This document shows, one piece after another, positions 61,282 to 64,000 of a stretch of 64,000 nt of DNA (within the stretch, counting starts at the first letter, position 1; every line of letters starts with the position of its first letter). Source of the DNA: Dermacentor variabilis (Eukaryota > Arthropoda > Arachnida > Ixodida > Ixodidae); the NCBI RefSeq assembly GCF_050947875.1, contig NC_134569.1:34682277-34746276 (forward strand), written 5' to 3'. The notes below the pieces were generated by a model. The model ran no database searches. It had not been told where the DNA came from and saw only the letters and a program-made list of their open reading frames with translations. The translations under genes and the position numbers were made by a program.

Positions 61282-64000
61282 TCCTTCCATCCATCAGACA
61301 AGGAACTTTCAGGGCCGAGAACAACGTTCCCCCTTCTGAGAGGAGCTGGAACACAGTGGTTCTACGGCTTCATGACTGATTCATGAACGTCTTCCTAGCC
61401 AAGCGAAGGCCTGCTTCTGAGGCCCTTGGAACCGTGGCGAAGCTTAATGAACAGACATCTGTCTTACTGAAAATGCAAGCGTTCACACAAGTTTTGACTC
61501 TCAAATAGCCACTTTATGAAAGCTGGTGATTTAGTGAATACAAATGCGAATTTCCATTTCAAGCTCCGAGGACGACCAAAGTGCTAATGGCGGCCTTGAA
61601 ACATGTGGATGTTATTTAGGGTAGTATTGTGCTCATACCGATGCCTGTGTAGGTGGGACCGCACGCCTGATCGACTGCTTGCGTGCGTTTGCACGTTTTT
61701 GGCAGAGCGTGCCCGAAAGAATGAGCGTTTGTGCGTGCCTGTGCTTCCGTCCAGCGTGGGCACACGCAGCATATCCTAATAATCTCGTAATTTGAAATTC
61801 AAGCCCGTTTTTATGAAACATAAAATAAATTATAGTAACTGTGTAATTTTGGTGTGTAGTTCCACAAGCTATTACGACTTTCTAGGTATTTTACTAGATT
61901 GTAACTCTGCTTGTTAGTCTGTTACCACGGCTGCTATGTGCTTCTGTTTTCTTGGACATCGAAGTTTCGTTCGTTAATTATTCTACATTTAATATTTTGT
62001 CAGTGTACCCCGCATAATATTGTCTAAAATTTTCTTACTTTGTCCTTTATATTTCTGCATTTTCGCCAGTCAGTGCAACTCGCATATGCGCATTGTTAAG
62101 GAACAATTGATTTTTTTTTCGTAGCAACGAAGCGGAGCTCTCATATTATATTTTAGATTGATGTACACTTATCACGAAGTAGTAAGAACCGGTAATACGA
62201 GAATGTAGCCTGATCGCTGACGTGCCGGCACTGATTACTGGGCCTTTTTTTTTCCGCGCCTATTCTAAATCAATCCCCGTTAGCCGGCTACGCTCCTGTT
62301 TCTGGATCCGCAGTCAGCGGCTGCTGTCGCTTCAACATTTCTTTTTCTGGCCCACTCGACGGTTGCCTCGTGGTCGCAGAAACGGGTGGCGTCGCTACAG
62401 GCTTGGCCCATTGGTGATATATGAGACAGGTTTACGAGTGCGGCGTGCTATTGTTTCGATATCTCGCCGCGGCGGATACTCATTTCGCCTTATCAATTTC
62501 GCTTCTCGCGGAGTAACAGAGAAAAACGGCGCTGTCGCACTTCGCATCGCTGCTGGGCAACTCTTTCTTTGCGGCAATCGCCTGTTTTATCGTTGATTCT
62601 TTTTGTGTGTTTTTTGGGTTTGTGTCGCGCGTAAGTAGGTGAAGGCGAACACGAGACTTTTGTCTGACGCATTGAGATGTGCATCAAATATGATAGGATT
62701 TGTGCGTACACTTGTTGCCTCCTTTCATTCCACGCGGCCTCAGGCTACTTATATTTTTCGCCGTTCTTGTCCACGCTCCTGGTATGGCAAACGTGATGTC
62801 CATCGTTGGCTGGTTGCATCTACGTCTAGAATGGATGTCTTTATATATTGGTCCTTGCAATATTCTGCGTTCACAGACCTGTTTCTGTCTGTTGTTATAA
62901 GTGCTCGATAAGAGCATGGTCACTTGCTCAAGCAGGTGCGTGAGCGTCGTTCGGAGATGTAGGTGCTGCACGCTGTAAAAGAACAATCCATTCCAGCCTC
63001 GATATGTTAAGACTTCAGAGATATATTAAGAGTCCATGAAGAGCTAGTTCTTACAAAGCCGAGCAGTTCGCTGAGATTGACGTGCACGTCATATTGCCAT
63101 TAGTCATTTTTACATTTAGTAATATACGAATTGCAAGGAGTATTATATCCTATTCGTGAACGCGCTAGTGCCGAACTACTTTCTTTAAGTAACACCGGAT
63201 TCACCGTAAAAGCACCAAATATTTATATGGTAACATATTGCTACAGTAGCTATTGTACATCATAATCCAGTTCTGCTCACAGGGTGTAGAAATTTCAACC
63301 GCAATACAATACACACAAAGTGAAATCTTCAGAAAAATGTGGCGAAAGCGTAATGCCATGTGAGTTGCAATTAAAAAAAAAACTTTTTCCATGTGGCTAA
63401 ATGGCAGAAAGACAATTTTTGGTAAGCTGATTCGTAATTTCTTCAAAGAGCGGTATAACTGTTGTTACTTGCATGGTATTTATTGCAATTTCTTCCTTTC
63501 CTTTTCTGCAAGAAATTTGATGGTTGCTTTTATTTTTCTCCATGTCAGCTGCGAACATTCCTGACGCACAGTTTTTGTGTGCACTTAGCTAAATGGACTT
63601 TGAAAAACTGATATTGTACAACTGCATCTCGAGCCATTATGACCAAGCCGCTGTAGAAGTTCGTCTGGTTTCTCGACGGCATTGTTGCTTTCTTTTACAT
63701 AGACACACAAGGACAGACAGCGGGAACTGAGGCATCCAAACTTTCGCACAAGCCTTCCTTTTCACAAAATTGGCTTCATTCTTCAGAAGTGATTAGGCTG
63801 CTGGCATTGTGAAACAAGCCTAACTATCGGTCGCTGAACAGTCTTCCATGGTTCTCTCAAGATTTGAGCGCCCGGTTTACCTCAGAACTACGTCGTCAGC
63901 TCTGTGCGGCGCTTTCTTTGAGGGCTTCACGAAATTCGAACTAAAGAAGCCACTTAAATCCTTCCTCACTTTCGTCTAAATAAGTTTTTTTTTTAAACCC
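61282..64000. other. Unassigned right end of the window
   Basis: GC-richer at about 62220-62620, where a 124-codon Arg-rich forward frame lies, but no domain is visible. The rest is AT-rich with short A-runs. Nothing is shared with other parts of the window. Confidence 0.4.

Noticed and set aside
62222..62596. 124-codon Arg-rich forward frame
   Set aside because: No domain or signal. The residues reflect CpG-rich composition, and the reverse strand is partly open as well.

Overview
The window is eukaryotic repeat-rich DNA, most probably from a hard tick (Ixodida, metastriate type such as Rhipicephalus, Dermacentor or Hyalomma). The clues are a tRNA-derived SINE of the kind I associate with ticks, tick-like I-clade, RTE and 2A-bearing LINE fragments, very long dinucleotide and trinucleotide arrays, AT-rich intergenic sequence, and no dense open reading frames on either strand. 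There are no operons, bacterial genes, CRISPR arrays or rRNA genes, and no complete host protein-coding gene that I can defend. The species assignment is inference from remembered sequence style and was not searched.

Layout. 1-2.5 kb: a reverse-strand SINE body fragment, then a reverse-strand THAP zinc-finger coding segment spoiled by one stop codon. 2.5-5.4 kb: a degenerate I-clade LINE ORF2 (reverse transcriptase, RNase H, C-terminal zinc knuckle), its 3' UTR and a long (AAT)n tract, with a tiny nested insertion. 7-15 kb: 3'-UTR copies of that family, a 650-bp fold-back element, and a second RNase H/zinc-knuckle fragment. 12.8-17 kb: two GC-richer blocks, one of which looks like a CpG-type promoter or first exon. 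17-24.6 kb is mostly featureless. 24.6-28.7 kb: a second, more damaged THAP domain, a possible first coding exon on the reverse strand, an (AG)n array, two degenerate short-motif arrays, a hairpin and the C-terminal tail of another LINE. 29.6-46.1 kb: two RTE-type LINE 3' ends, several inverted-repeat elements, a near-complete SINE and the second fold-back copy. 46.1-49.4 kb: the most structured locus, a forward LINE with an ORF1 carrying a canonical 2A peptide and the start of an ORF2 endonuclease, joined head-to-head to a reverse-strand Ty3/Gypsy integrase that is open except for one stop. 49.4-64 kb: a third copy of a dispersed GC-rich repeat, a 120-bp palindrome, LINE debris and three long microsatellites.

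How the parts relate. Nothing here forms a pathway. The features are layers of transposable-element decay. The recurring theme is sequence able to fold back on itself: two 650-bp long-TIR elements, inverted arms of about 200 bp, three hairpins of roughly 100-250 bp, and a CA/TA/TG compound microsatellite. The most informative items for follow-up are the 2A-containing ORF1, the LINE/Gypsy junction, the two THAP remnants and the fold-back family. I did not find a convincing undescribed functional system.
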